NCBI RefSeq assembly: GCF_963662255.1
Contig: NC_085074.1
Location: 1-64,000 of the forward strand
Direction of reading: 5' to 3'
DNA from: Cinclus cinclus
Lineage: Eukaryota > Chordata > Aves > Passeriformes > Cinclidae
DNA: 64,000 bases
Position 1 is the first letter of the stretch; every line of letters starts with the position of its first letter. The translations under genes were made by a program, and so were the position numbers. Positions 37,021 to 49,400 of this stretch are shown piece by piece. A model generated the notes under the pieces. It worked only from the letters and a program-made list of their open reading frames with translations. It did no database searches and was not told the DNA's origin.

Positions 37021-37790
37021 CACCAGTGGGTCAGTGCTGGCATCTGGGGAGAAACTGGGAGGTTTGGGGTAAAAAACTGAGGCAGTTTAGGATTATTTGG
37101 GCTTTTTTAATTTCTATTTGGGGGGTGTTTGTGGTCTTTTCATGCAGCTTTGGGGGAGGTTTAGAGTTTTTTGGGTGGTTTGGGGAAAATTCCAGAATTT
37201 TGGGGTTATTTTGGGAAAAAAATGGGAATTTGGGGAAAATATTTGGGAATTTTAGGGGCATTTAAGTTTTACTTTTTGTTTTTGGGTGGGTTTTTTTGTG
37301 TTTTTAGAGGGATTGGGGAATTGGGTGGTTTGGAGGGAAAATTTTGGAAAAATTGTGGAATTCTGAGGAAAGAAACAGGGACTTGTGGGGGAAAATTTGG
37401 AAATTTTGTGGGATTTTTTTCGTTGTTTTTAAAATAACTTTTAGGGGGATGAGGGTGGTTTTAAGAGGGTTTTGGGCAGTTTATGGTAGTTTTTGGGGTG
37501 GTTTTGGGAGAATTTGGGATAATTTTTGGAGAAAATTTGGGAATTTTGGGAGGAAATCTTGGGTTTAAAAGAAATAGGGAGGGGTTTTGTGTTTTTAAAG
37601 GGCTTCTGGGGGGCTTTTGGGGAGTTTTTGGGATTTGGGGAAAATCTGGGAATTTTGGGGAGTTTTGGGGGAATTTTTGGATTGTGGGTGTCGGTGTTTT
37701 TGCAGGTTTTTATTGGGATTTGGGGGGAGGTCTGGGGGTTTTGGGAAAAGCAAGGAATTTAGGGAAATATTAGGGATTTTTTGCTATTCC
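37021..37790. other. low-complexity DNA with reversed skew, TTTTGGGGAAA words
   Basis: Here the plus strand becomes G- and T-rich (TTTTGGGG, AATTTTGGG, TTTGGGG every few bases) and almost free of C, the mirror image of the preceding segment. The switch lies near 37,030. No gene recognised; open frames here are Gly/Phe/Trp-rich artefacts of composition. Confidence 0.6.
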
Positions 37791-40757
37791 CCTGCCCAGG
37801 TTCCCCCAAAAATGGGGAAAAAAACTCCAATATTACAAAAATATATCTCTAAAAAGAGGCCAAAAAGGCAAAATAAGTGGGAAAAAAAATCAGGAAAAAA
37901 AGTGGGAAAATCTGGGGAAAAAGCAGGAAAAATAGGTAAAATTAAGAAAAATTGGGAAAAGCCCCCAGGTTAGTGCTGACCCCTCCCATTTTTCTCTCCA
38001 GGGAAAGTGGTGCACCTGCTGGCTCTTGCCTGCCCAGGTGACGCTAAAAATGGGGAAAAAACAAAGCTGGGAGTGAAGACAGCAAAAATGGGTGCGGACC
38101 CCCAAATAAGAAACGAAACACCAAAACAGATAAAAGCTATTCATAAAGAGCAAAAAAAAGCTTAAAAGAGGAAAAATGGGAGGGGGGGGGGGGAACAACA
38201 ACAAAAAGAAGAAATAAGGGAGAAATTGGAAAATCAGGAAAAAAACTAAAATCTGGGAAAAATAAGAAAATCATGTGAAAGACCTCAAAATGTCAAAAAT
38301 CTGAAAAAGTCAAGAAAAAAAGATTTTTTGAAGGGGAAAAAAATGAGAAAAACTGGGGGACAATTGGACAATTGAAGGGAAATTGAAGGAATATAGGAAA
38401 AAAAATGGGCAAATCCCCAAAAATCTGGGAAAAAATTGGGATTGAAGGTGCCAAAAACTATTTTTAAGGCGCCAAAAATTTTTTTAAAGCCCCAAAAATA
38501 TAAAAAAATCTCTATGAGAATAGGCAAAAGTGCCAAAAAATGGGTGAAAATCAGAAAAAAGGGGAAAATTGGGGAAAAATGGGGGGAATGGGGAAAAAAA
38601 TGGAAAACACTCCCAATCTGGGAATGGAGACCCCAAAAATGAGGGAAAAAAAACCCAAAATCATAATTTAAAAAAGAGGATAAAAATACCCAAAAAAAGG
38701 AAATTAAATAATAAAAAAAAGTGGGCAAATTGGAAAAGGGAAAAAAAAGAGGAAAAAATTGGGAAAAAAAAAAAAAAACTGGGAAAAACCCTAAACTTGG
38801 AAATGAGGTCTCCAAAACTGAGAAAAAACTGGCCCCAGTTACGCTGTTGGCCCACATGGGGCCCACTCGGCCAGGGGGGTGCGGCTGGGACCTCCTCAGC
38901 CCCCCCCAGGCTGGGGCTTTCTCTGGTGTTGGCGCAAGGTAACGGGCGGAGGGGTGAAAGGAGACCTCAGACCCTTTTGGGGACACATGGGACACACCTG
39001 GGAACCTCCAAAATCCCTTTGGAAGACTGCAGATCCATTTGAGGACACCTGGGACCCACTGAAGTCCCTCTGGGACCCCCCAGCTGCACTTGGGGACACC
39101 TGGGACCCTCCAAACTCCTCCTGGAACACCCTCTGGGACCCACTTGGGATTATGGGATACCCCAAAATCCCCTTGGAAGACATCTGGGATCCCCCTGGGA
39201 CCCCCCAAAACCCATTGTTTTACCTCCCTGTGACCCAAGGATCATTTGGGACACCCCAAGAGCAATTTTGAAACATGTAGGACACACCTGTAACCCCCAC
39301 CCCCCAGACCCATCTGGGACCTCCAGGACCCCCTTGGGACACCCCAGATGTATTTGGGGACACCTGGGACCCATGTGGGACACCCCCAGAGCCATTTCTG
39401 CCCCTCCCACTCTCCTTCCCCCCACCCGAACCCTCAGGGTAATTTGAGGAGACCTGTGACTCCCCAGAATCCCCCTAGGACACCCCCAGACCCATTGAAG
39501 GGTCCTCCCAGAGACCCCAGACCCATTTAGTGATGCCCCAGGAACCCCTTGGGACCACCTCAGACCATTTTGGGACCCCCTAGCCCCATTTCTGCCCCTC
39601 CTGACCCCCAGACCACTGGGGGGAACTTGGGGCGGAGAGGGGGTGGGGGGGGGGGGGTTGTTCTCACCCTGTTTCTCTCCCCTCCCCCAGTGCTGGTGCC
39701 GCTGGTGAACGGTGGGGGGATTGTGAAGATCGTGGTGTGCCAGCGACCCCCCCGTGCCCCCCCATGCAGGTACTCCCAGCCGCCCCTCTCCCACCCCTAC
39801 TCCCACCCTCCATCCCCAACCCGGGACACCTCCAGTGCAGAGCCATGGCAGACACCAGTGAGATGAGATCCCCAAAACACTTCCCTCCAAAAATCCACAA
39901 AATGGGTCATGGGTTGGTCCAGAAATACCCCCAAAATATTCCTGAAATAGTCCCACAATCTTCTCAAAATATCCTCTAGAACCTTCTCCAAATGTCCCCC
40001 AAACAGTCCCGAAATATTCCCACTATCTTCTCAAAGTGTCCCCAAAACATTCCAAAAATAGTCCCAGAATCTTCTGGAAATGTCCCCCAGAATGTTCTCC
40101 AGACAATTTCCAAACATCCCTAAAGTGGTATGGAAATAGCCCGATAACTTCCCCAGTATATCTCCAAAGTGTCCCAAAAAACTTTCTTGCAATGTCCCCA
40201 AAATGTTCCGAAAATATCCCCAGAATCTTCTCAAAAAATCCCCCCCCCGAATTCTCAAAACATCTCCAAGAATCTTCCCCAAATATCCCCTATGTATCTC
40301 CCAGAATCTTCTTGTAGTGTCCCAAACATGTTCCCAAAATATCCCCCAAAATTTCCCAACCCCCCCAAATATGCCCTAAGATCCCCAACATTCCTCAAAT
40401 TTCCCTTCCCCCACCCCCCAATGCCCCTCCCCCACCCATAGTACCACCCCCAAATTTGGCCCAAATTCCCCCCCAAATTTCCCCTAAATCCCCTCAAATT
40501 TTCCCTCCCCCACGCAAAAACTCTCCAAAATCCCCCGCTAAACCCCTGAAACTGCACCTCCCCCCAAAATCCCCCAAATTTGCTTTAAATGCCCCCAAAG
40601 TTCCTCTCCTCCATCCATGGGACCCCCAAACTCTCCAAAATTTTCCCTCAATACCTCCAAGCCCACCCAAATCCCCCAAATTCGCCCCAAATTTCCCCTA
40701 ATTTACCTGAAGTTCCCCCAAATCCCACAGATTTTCCTGTCCTCACCCACAGACTCC
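37791..40757. other. low-complexity DNA with exon-like islands, no gene identified
   Basis: Purine-rich GGGAAAAA sequence (37,800-38,860) is followed by degenerate CTGGGACACCCC repeats (38,960-39,640) and CCCAAAATATTCCC repeats (39,880-40,750). Three short plus-strand islands have AG/GT borders: 38,002-38,037, about 38,910-38,938 and 39,691-39,769 (reading VPLVNGGGIVKIVV). Their phases and products could not be tied to any family, so they are recorded only as possible exons of an unrecognised or decayed gene. Confidence 0.5.
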
Positions 40758-41062
40758 CGCACACGCACTGGTTTCCAGCTCCAGCCCTACAGCAGCTCTC
40801 ACACACCCGGGCAATATGCCGGCATGGCGGGGATTTCAGGCGCAAGCAATCCCGAAGTCTGCATTTCAGCCCTAAACATCCTGTCCCGTGCTCAGGCACA
40901 AGACCCGGCCCCACCCTCAAGAGCCCAGGCCTCCGGTGACTTCAGCACACCAAGCCCACAGTCTCGATATCAGCCCTTGCAGGAGAAGGACGAGGAGGAG
41001 AAAGACGAGGAGGACCAGGCAGAGGAGAAGAAAGAGGACGAGAAAGGAGGATGTGCTGCAGA
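40758..41062 (+). other. possible exon with an acidic, lysine-rich end
   Basis: After a plausible acceptor (CACCCACAG) a frame reads from DSRTRTGFQLQ through a Ser/Gln/Pro-rich part into a charged stretch rich in Glu, Asp and Lys (EKDEEEKDEEDQ) near 40,983-41,055. The codon mix and loss of the surrounding low-complexity pattern make it look like coding sequence, but no family is recognised and no start or stop could be assigned. GA-rich simple sequence could imitate the acidic run. Confidence 0.25.
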
Positions 41063-41132
41063 GCGGGGCTGCCCTGGGCATTGTCAATGGGAGGGGGGAG
41101 GGTGGCTCCTGCTGCCAGAAATGGCTGCAGGG

Positions 41133-41138
41133 TATAAA
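41133..41138 (+). promoter_or_regulatory. TATA-like box
   Basis: GGGTATAAAGC within a moderately GC-rich, non-repetitive stretch. About 710 bp downstream a strong splice donor (CTCAG then GTAAGT, 41,846) occurs on the same strand, so a transcript with a long first exon is possible. No protein is recognised between them. Confidence 0.3.
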
Positions 41139-41989
41139 GCTGGGGCTGAAGCCAGGGCTGCCCAGGGCTGGCCTGCAGAGCAGCTCCTGTAGCCCAAAGA
41201 GCTCTAGGCTAGGACAAGGCATGTGCCACCTGCCAGGGCCAGCTCTCAGCCTGCCTGGGAGCTCCCCATGGACTGTGGGGAGAAGTTGGAGATGGAAGGA
41301 GCCAGCCCCATCAGGACAGATTCCTCCTGCTGTGGGGATGGTGTTGCATGACCAGGGCTGCTCTCAGCTTCCTCCTCAAGGCAAGGCAAAGGGGCTGTCA
41401 GGTGTGTCTGTGTCACTGAGACTCCTACCCTGTCCCACTGGGCATCAGCAGATCTGCCTCAGCTCTCCCTCACAAAGTGCCTCCCCACCCTGCTCTGCCT
41501 ACAGACAGCCGCTGCACCTTGGCTTGAAGCATCTCAGTTTGTCTGAGCTGCCCTTCAGGCCCTGCTGCCAGGGAGATGCTCCTGGGCAGTGCCCTGTGCT
41601 GGGAGGGGTCTGCCAGAGCTGAGACTCCAGGGCTCAGTTGTGCTCTGGGAGCACTGGCAGGGACAAGCCTTTGATACAGAGAGAAACAGCTCCTGATAGA
41701 CACAGCTCCAGGCAGCAGAGAGCCAGACCTACCCTGGATATCCCTCTCTCTATCAGCAGGCAATCAAGCAGCAGCCACACTCCTCTTCCAGCCTGTACAA
41801 CGTGCAGAGAGCCACGGCACTCCGTGGGTTCATTCTCTGCCTCAGGTAAGTAACATCATGTGCTTGCATTCTCTTTGTGCTCCAAAGCATCCACCTGCTT
41901 CTTGCACGGAACTAGGTGCCACCACAGAAAGGCCAGTGTGCTGCTTCTGTCCAAACAATCTGGTGTCACGCACTCCCCTACTCAGCTCT
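41139..41989. other. non-repetitive spacer, no gene recognised
   Basis: Balanced composition, free of the short-word repeats that flank it, with short open frames only. It ends in the GCTCT that was duplicated by the solo LTR insertion. It may be a noncoding first exon after the TATA-like box, or internal leader sequence of the LTR-like element at 42,710-43,270. Confidence 0.45.
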
Positions 41990-42693
41990 TGTCCTAGTTT
42001 GAAAGACAGATGTTTGCTAAGGAAAGCAGAAGCCTCCCTTTGGACTGAAAAAATGTGATCCTTCCTTCCTACAGATTATTATGATTTTGAAATTAAGGGA
42101 GCTCTCAGGCAAAGATATGGGGTAGGAATAACAGTTCTTTACTAGTATATCTAACAAGACAAAGAAGAACAACAACAACTATGAAATTACCCACAAACAG
42201 AACAGTAACTCAGTCCCAGTGTTTTTTGGCTGCAGGCACCTTTTCCCTGATCTGCAGTTCCCGGTGCTGGGGGCGGGCAGGTCCCGCAGAGCTGCAGGAG
42301 GGCTGGGGGTGATGGCAGCGCTGTCCCAGGGGGAGAGAGAGATGGAGAGAGCCCTCCGCTCACGGTGTGGGTCCTGGTGCTCAGCAGAGTGCTGGATGGT
42401 GCTAGTTCACAGCGAGAAGGCAGCAGGGCAGGGTCCAACAGCAGTGGGGATGGCTCCCGGCACTGGGATGGCAGGGATGGGGCTGACGCGGCGATCGTCC
42501 TTCTCGTCCGAACTCCACGGGGGAAATGGGCCGAGCCCAGCCTTCTGCTTCCTCTTCTGGCTGTTTGAATCTCGCGGGGTTTCCCTCCTCTCTCTCTCCT
42601 CCCCCTTGTCACCAGGGCCCAGTCAACAGGTATCTTAGCATGACAATGGGGAAAATTCCACAGAGGGAAAAGGGAAAGAACCAACCCCCAACA
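41990..42693 (-). mobile_element. solo LTR with 5-bp target duplication
   Basis: A 704-bp copy of the LTR at 34,776-35,480, same orientation, TG...CA ends, flanked on both sides by GCTCT (41,985-41,989 and 42,694-42,698). No primer binding site or internal retroviral sequence follows it, so it is a solo LTR left by recombination between the two LTRs of a provirus. It is independent of the truncated provirus, whose internal part lies on the far side of its own LTR. Confidence 0.93.
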
Positions 42694-42709
42694 GCTCTCC
42701 GCACCAAAT

Positions 42710-43270
42710 TGTTATAAATGAGAAACAAAGTCTCGATATTTAGCAAAATTTAGATTACTTTATTTGATATAGATGGAGCAAGCAGCGCTGGGGTACGTGA
42801 GGGGTCACTTCCCACTCCACGCTTGGTCGAACCTTGGTTTGCAGTATACTTTCTATAGTATGGTTTTCCTTGTAGTCTCCGGACAGTTTTTCAAGTAGCT
42901 ATGTGGTCTTGGTAGATAAGGAACAGTAGATGTGGGGGGTCTGGTCTTAACAAATAGGTTGCAATTGATTACACCAAGGCAGGAAATCTGGTATTGCAAA
43001 ATCTTTCAGGCTGCAATCGATTATACAAAGGCAGGACATTTGATTTTGCAATATCTTTCAGGCCGTGGGAAACCCCCATTTTACAAACTGGTATCAAATA
43101 CAATTTACTAAAAACCACAATATTCATAATAGGGGGATTTAAACAGAATGATTTAATCGTATATATTTTTCTCTTTCTAATGTCCATGCTTCATTTCAGA
43201 CCTTAGTATTCTGGCTTATACAAACCCCAATACTTTTATGATTAACACAAATCTTTTATCAATTATCACA
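42710..43270 (-). mobile_element. second LTR-like element of a different family
   Basis: An AT-rich block in GC-rich surroundings, bounded on the minus strand by TGTGATAATTG and TTATAACA (TG...CA). An AATAAA on the minus strand about 45 bases before the inner end fits an LTR R region, and the bases just beyond the inner end read TGGTGCGGAG, a possible primer binding site beginning with TGG. The solo LTR inserted into this flank 11 bases further on. No internal coding sequence is visible, so element type and ends are tentative. Confidence 0.5.
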
Positions 43271-43499
43271 GTAGGGTCACAGCTGGGGTCATAGCCAGTG
43301 TGAAGGTGAGGCACATGGCTGGCAGGGGTGAGGCCTAGGTCAGGTGGGCTCAGTTAAAAGGGTCAAAGTCAGCCAGGTTCAGACAGTGTCACATAGAATC
43401 AGGTGAAGTCAGGTGTATTCAGGCAGGGTCAGAAAAAGTCAGGGGAGTCACACATCGTCCAGGAAAAGTAATAAAGTGATCAAGTGGAGTCGGGCAGGG
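43271..43499. other. CYP21 downstream flank with GGTCAG words
   Basis: Contains imperfect AGTCAGG/GGTCAGG repeats directly after the CYP21 stop codon, probably the CYP21 3' untranslated region. No AATAAA on the minus strand was found here. Confidence 0.5.
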
Positions 43500-46400
43500 T
43501 CAGGGTGAGCCCGGGGGCTGACATGGCACCATGCGCAGGCGAAAGGGGGGACAGCGCAGTACCGTGCCCGGCGACCCCCTGAGCCCCGGCAGCCCCCCCG
43601 GGCCAGGCTCCAGACGAAATTCCCGCAGGATCAGCCCCAGGAATACGAAGAGCTCGGCCCGCGCCAGCCCCTCCCCGGGGCACGACCGCGCCCCGCAGCC
43701 GAACGGCAGCAGCGACCGCGAGGGGGTGCCCGGGGCCAGGAACCGCTCTGGAGGCGACGGGTCAGGTTTGAGGGGGCTCCACGGGGATGGGGGAAACAAA
43801 GGCTTTCGGGGGGAGCCAGGGCAATGGGGGGAACCCACAAGTTTGGAGAGAACCTGGGAGCTCCCAGGTTGAACCCCGAGATTAAGAAGGGAGACATGGG
43901 GGTTTGGGTTGACCCAGGGGCTTGGAGGGATCCTGAGGCTCGGAGATGACCTCAGGGCGTCAAAGGGGATTCACATGTTTGGGGAGGGCCCTGAGGGGGC
44001 TCTCAGGGGTTTGGGAGGGGAATAGAAGGGAGGGACAAAGGGACCCACAGGTTTTGGGGAGTACCCAGATATATGGGGGGACCAATGGGGATGGGGAGGG
44101 GAAAACCACAGGTTTGGGGGACGGGGTGTGGGCTTGGGGTGATCCAGGCATGGGGGGGTTGGGGGGGGAGCGGCACTCATAACACCAAGGTCCTCCCAGG
44201 ATACCCAGGAGTCAGGAGAAAGCCCATGGTTGGGGGAACGCAGTTTGAGGAGACTCCAGGAGTTCAGGAGGGGACACTCAAGAGTGCAGAAATACCCACA
44301 TACCAGGCAGGAAGACCTCTGGGTGCTGCCAGATGTCAGGGTCCTGTTGGGCTGCCAGCAGGTTGGGGACCAGGACAGTGCCAGCCACCACAGGGAGCCC
44401 CCCAAGACTGGAAGGGGGCAAGGGGCACTTAGATGGACTGGGGTCTGCTGGGGACTACTGAAAACTACATGGGTTGTACTGGGACCTATTGAGGCCATAC
44501 AGCGGCTTTCTGGGAGCTATGGGTGTTACCGGATGTCTTTTTGGGTCTATAGGGTCCATACTGGGATCTGGTAGATGCTACTGGGAGTTATTGGGTGTCC
44601 ATTGGAGTCTACTGGAGCCATACTGGGACCTACTAGAATTTATTGGGGGTCTACTGGCATACTGGGTGGGATCTGTTAGCACCATAATGGAACCTGCTGT
44701 GAGCTACTGGGTGTTAATTTGTGTCTACTGGGGCCATACAGGGATCTGCTGGAGACCTGCTGGGGTCATACTGGAGCTCTCTCATATCTACTGGGTGTGC
44801 GCAGAGGCCTACTGGGGCTCACTGGGAACTGCTGGAGCCATAGTGAGCTTTTCTAGGGGCTACTGGATGTCTATTGGGGTTTAGTGGGGCCACACTGGGA
44901 CTTACTAGTATATACTGGGAACTCCTGGTGGGATCTTCTGGGGCCTACTGGGACTACTGTGGGGTCTCCTAGGATCTATTGAGCATCTGTTAGGGTCTAC
45001 TGGGATAATTCCAGGAACTGTTGGAGTCTAGTGAGATGTACTGGGGTTACACTGGGGCCTTACTGGGACCTAATGAGTCTTACTGGGATTTGCTGCGGTC
45101 TGTTGAGGCCTGCTGGGTCCTACAGGAACTTAATGGGCCTTATTGGTCTATTGGGGTATACTGCAGCCCTACTTCTACTGGGCCCTCCTGAGATTGACTG
45201 GCACCTACTGGTATATTGGGGTCTTACTGGGGCCACACTGGGACCTGATGGGTCTTAGTGGGACTCACTGGGGTTTAACAGGCTGTGCTGGATTTTCCTG
45301 GACCCTACTGATGATACCAAGTGGTCCCTTACTGGTCTGTAGTGGTTTCTCTCAGCTCCCCCTCCCCTAGACTGGCTCACAGCGGCTCCTCCCTGCATCC
45401 CTCCCTCACACTGGCCTGTACCGGTCTGTCCTGGTACCTGGTATGGCGCAGGGCACAGTGGGGCAGCGCCAGGGGTGCAGGGGGCCGCAGCCGCAGGGTC
45501 TCGTTGACAGTGGCCTGAAGAAGGGGCAGGCGCCCCACGTCCCCTGGCCCAGGGGGTCCCTGTGCCCCCTCCAGCTCTGCCCGCAGCCGTGCCTGCAGCT
45601 GGACCACAGGTGTGTTATGTCTGTCACGGGGTGTCAGGAGAGGAGGTGCATCCCAGGGTGTTCACAGTGGCAATGGTATGCCAGAGGGACTCCCCAGAAC
45701 CCCAGGCTCTCCTGAACTCAGAAACCTGCCCCTGGAACCCCAAACCACCCCCAAACTTGACCCTCTCCCTTGAGGACACGTTTCAACCCCCAGATCCCTC
45801 CAACCCCCCAAACCTGCCCTGGGACCCAACCCCCCCCCCCCCCAACTCCTCCTTGGGGACACCCCTGAGGCCCCAGGCCTGTCTCTTGGGACCCCCTATC
45901 CCCAGACCCTGAGCCACATCTCCATGGAAACCCCAAACCAAGGAGCCACGTGAGGACACAGACGCATCTCTTATGCATCTGTGACATCCAGGTGGCACCT
46001 CAGGACAGAGTGTGGGAACATTAGTGGTCACAGTGCATGCATGGGACATGGGTGGGAGACATGGGACCATCCTGGGGAACGTATGTGGGGACATGCATCC
46101 CTTCCAGGAACATGCATGGGGACTTGGACACAGCTCTGACATGCATGTGGCACCTCAGGGTAGTGCAAGGGCATGGTGTCAGCCATAGGGAGGAGGACAT
46201 GGGGGACATGTAGGACATAGGTGGGGATATAGGACCCCCAGGGACATACATGGAGCTTTGGGACCATACAGGTGACATGTATCATCTAGGGGCAGAGCAG
46301 CAGGAAGCTTATGGAGAAGGGAACATGAGGGACATATAGAACATATGTAGGATGTGGGTGGGGACATGGGACCTCTGGGAACACACATGACCCCCCAGTG

Positions 46401-49400
46401 CTGCTTGGAAGACATGGAGGGACATGTGTTTCACCTCAGGGCGGTGCAGCAAGAAGGCCACAGCCCAGCCCAGAGCAGCTGCTGTGGTCTCAGTGCCCCC
46501 AATGAACAAGTCGACCAGTGCCATGTGCAGCCGAGTGGGGCTCAGGGGGCCACCCCATGCCCCAGAATTATGCCCCAGCAGTGCCCCCAAAACGGTGTCC
46601 ATGGGAGGGGAGGGGCACACCTGGCAAAGGGAAGACACGTGTTGGGGGGGTTCTCCTGATCCCTGGCTGCCCCCCAAACATGGAAGTCCCTTCCAAACTC
46701 CCAAGTCCATTCAAATCCCTGGTTCCTCCCCCAACCCTTACATCTTCCCAACCCCACATCCCCCCCAGACCCCTGGGTCCTCCCATCCCCTTGGGTCCCC
46801 CAAAATTTCTGTTTCCCCCAAAATATGTGGGTCCCTCCAAGCCCCTGGGTACCCCCCCAAACTCCTGGTTTCCACCCCGAACCTGGGTCCTTCCAGACCC
46901 CCAGGTATTTTCCAAACCCCTGGGTCTCCCCTGACCCTCTGTTCCCACCAGACCACACCAGACCCCTAGCTGCTCCCCAGGCCTCCCCACCTGGTGCCGC
47001 TGAATCTGGGCTTCCACAAAGGTGTCACGTTGCTGGACAAGCTGCAGCAGCTTCCACAAACCCGGGTTGGGCAGGGCCTGGGCACAGGGACTCCATGGTG
47101 ACCTCCAAACCCCAAAGAGTCCTTGACCTCAGAGAGACAGCCCCTCCCCCAGAGATGCTTCGTAAGTCTCCTGAGACCCAGAGAAACCCTATGGCTACTC
47201 CCCTGGGTCATATAGACCCTATAGGTGTCCCCCTTGCTCATACAGACCCCTCCAATGTCCTATAGGCACCCTCAGCTCCATAGGGACACTTTACCCCATA
47301 TAGACCACCCTAGCCCCTAGAGCCCCCAAAACTGCCCCTTCCAGACCCACAGAGCTCCCCAGCACCATATAGATCCTGTTACACTCTCCCTAGCCCCATA
47401 TAGACACTATAACCCTGGCCCAGCCCCATAGGGACCCCATAATTCCCCTCCTAGGGTTATACAGTCCCTTCCCAGTGCCATAGAGACCACCCAAGCTCCC
47501 TCTGGATCCTATGACTCCCTGTCAGCCCCCCATACCCTTCTCTAGTCCCATAGGTTGGGCCTCTCCCAACCCCATATAACCCCACAAACCCCATGTCCCT
47601 CCCAAGGGTAACATAAACCCCCTGAGACTCACAGCCCTTCCCAGGGCCCTACAGCCCCCACCCCCCTCCCCCACCACAGTTCCCCCATTGCCCCCATAGG
47701 GCTCTATAGCCCTGTGCTCCATAGACACTCATGCAGCAAAAAGGCCACAGCCCCATAGGCCACACGCAGGACCTGCCAGGCTTACCCGCAGCAGGGGAAG
47801 CAGGTCAAGCACCTGTACACTGCTGTGCCCCCAAACCTGTAGCAGTTCCCCCAAGCAACGGGAGAAGGCCCGGAGCTCCCCCGGAGGGGGCACCTGGAGG
47901 AGGACACACCTGTGTACTATCCAGTACTCAGGTTCTCTCTGGATGCCCCAAAACACCCCCCAACACTATTTCAGACACTTGAGTCCCCTCAAACTCCTGT
48001 GTGCCCCTAAATCCCTGCCACCCACCCATAAATTGCTCAGTCACCCCAAACAGAAGGATGTTCCCTCCACAAACTCCTGGGTCCCCCGCCCCCAAACCCC
48101 TGGGCCCCCATAAAAACTGGGGTCCTCCCCCAAACCCCTGTCTCCATCCTGGGGCCCCCCAGATCCCCACCAGATTCCCAAAGAGGAGGCGTGCGATGGT
48201 GCTGCAGGTATGGAAGGTGAACACCTCAGAGGGATCCAGGGGGGCCTCCCCATGGGAACGCAGCTCCTGGGGGAAAAAGAGGTTAGGGAGAGCCCTGGGG
48301 GAAATGAAGGGGGAGCCTAATGGTGGTTTAGGGGGTCAAAGGAGAGAAGTGGGGAGCTCCAAGGGGAGTTTTGTGGACTCACAGAGATAATGCCCTTTTG
48401 GGGTGCAGAGCGTAAGGTTAGGATGGCTGTTTTGGGGGACAGGGAGTGTGGTGTGTGTGCAGGGTTTGAGGATCAGGTTTGGGATGCAGTGAGTGGGGGT
48501 TGAGTGCAGGGGGCGTAGTTTGGGTGAAGAGAGTGGGGTTTAAGGTATCAGTTTTGGGGTGCATGGGGCAGGGGTTTACTGGTCAATCTTGTGTGTTTTG
48601 GAGTGCAAGGAGGATCACTTTTGGGGGCATCAGGGTTGCTGGGGGATCAGTTTGGGTAGATGTTGATTTCAGGGTCTTACCTCACACAACTCCCGGCCCT
48701 GCAGCCAAAGAAGGGGCCCAAGACGCCCCCCAGCCTGTGCCAGTGCCCCCCGCACTGCTCCCCGCTGCTGCCACCAGCCGGGGCAGGGGCTTCCCAGTGC
48801 CAGGTCCTGGCCCCCCTGTGACACCAGCGACCCTGGCATTGGGCAGAGGGAGTCAGGGACCCCCAGAAACCCTCCCAGCCCCTATAAGGACCCACTTCCA
48901 TCGCACCAGGGTGTTCTATAGGGCCCCTCTACCTCATAAAACCTCCTTCAACCCCACAGCCACCTCCTCCATAGGACACCCCCTAATCTCACCAGGAACC
49001 CTGGAGGTTGAAAGGTGTGTCTGGTGGGGCAGAGACCTGCAGAAACTACCCTAGCCCCTATAGGCAACCCACCTCTCCAGAACTGCCCTCATACCCTCCC
49101 AGCACCCATGTCCCCAACTCCATAGGGACTCCCTCCAAATCCCATAACAATCCCTTCAGTCTCATAGAGACCCCCTCAAGCCCTACAGGAACTCACCATC
49201 CCATAGAGACCCCCCCCAAAGCCCCACAGAGAACCCCACATGCACCATAGTGACTCCCTTTAAATGCCCCAAATGGCTTCCCTACACACATTCCCTAGCG
49301 ACTCCCCAAACCCCACAGGAACCCCCTCCAACCCCTCCCCCCCCCCATTGCCCACCCGGCCTCTTCTGTCCCCATACCCAGATAACTGCTGGGGCGCCCC

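Noticed and set aside
37026..38642. Gly/Phe- and Lys-rich open frames on both strands
   Set aside because: Products of G/T-rich and A-rich low-complexity DNA; no splice or start context.
34776..42693. The two matching LTRs as the ends of one 7.9-kb provirus
   Set aside because: The primer site and internal genes lie on the opposite side of the first LTR, both LTRs point the same way with non-retroviral DNA between, and the second has its own target duplication.
31469..43499. TNXB expected next to CYP21
   Set aside because: No fibronectin type III or fibrinogen-like exons could be read on either strand.
44474..45370. Tyr/Trp-rich open frames in CYP21 intron 8
   Set aside because: They follow the TACTGGG repeat word and sit inside an intron with clear flanking exons.
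48479..49054. 191-codon plus-strand open frame opposite CYP21 exon 3
   Set aside because: Antisense to a well supported exon and without recognisable domain.
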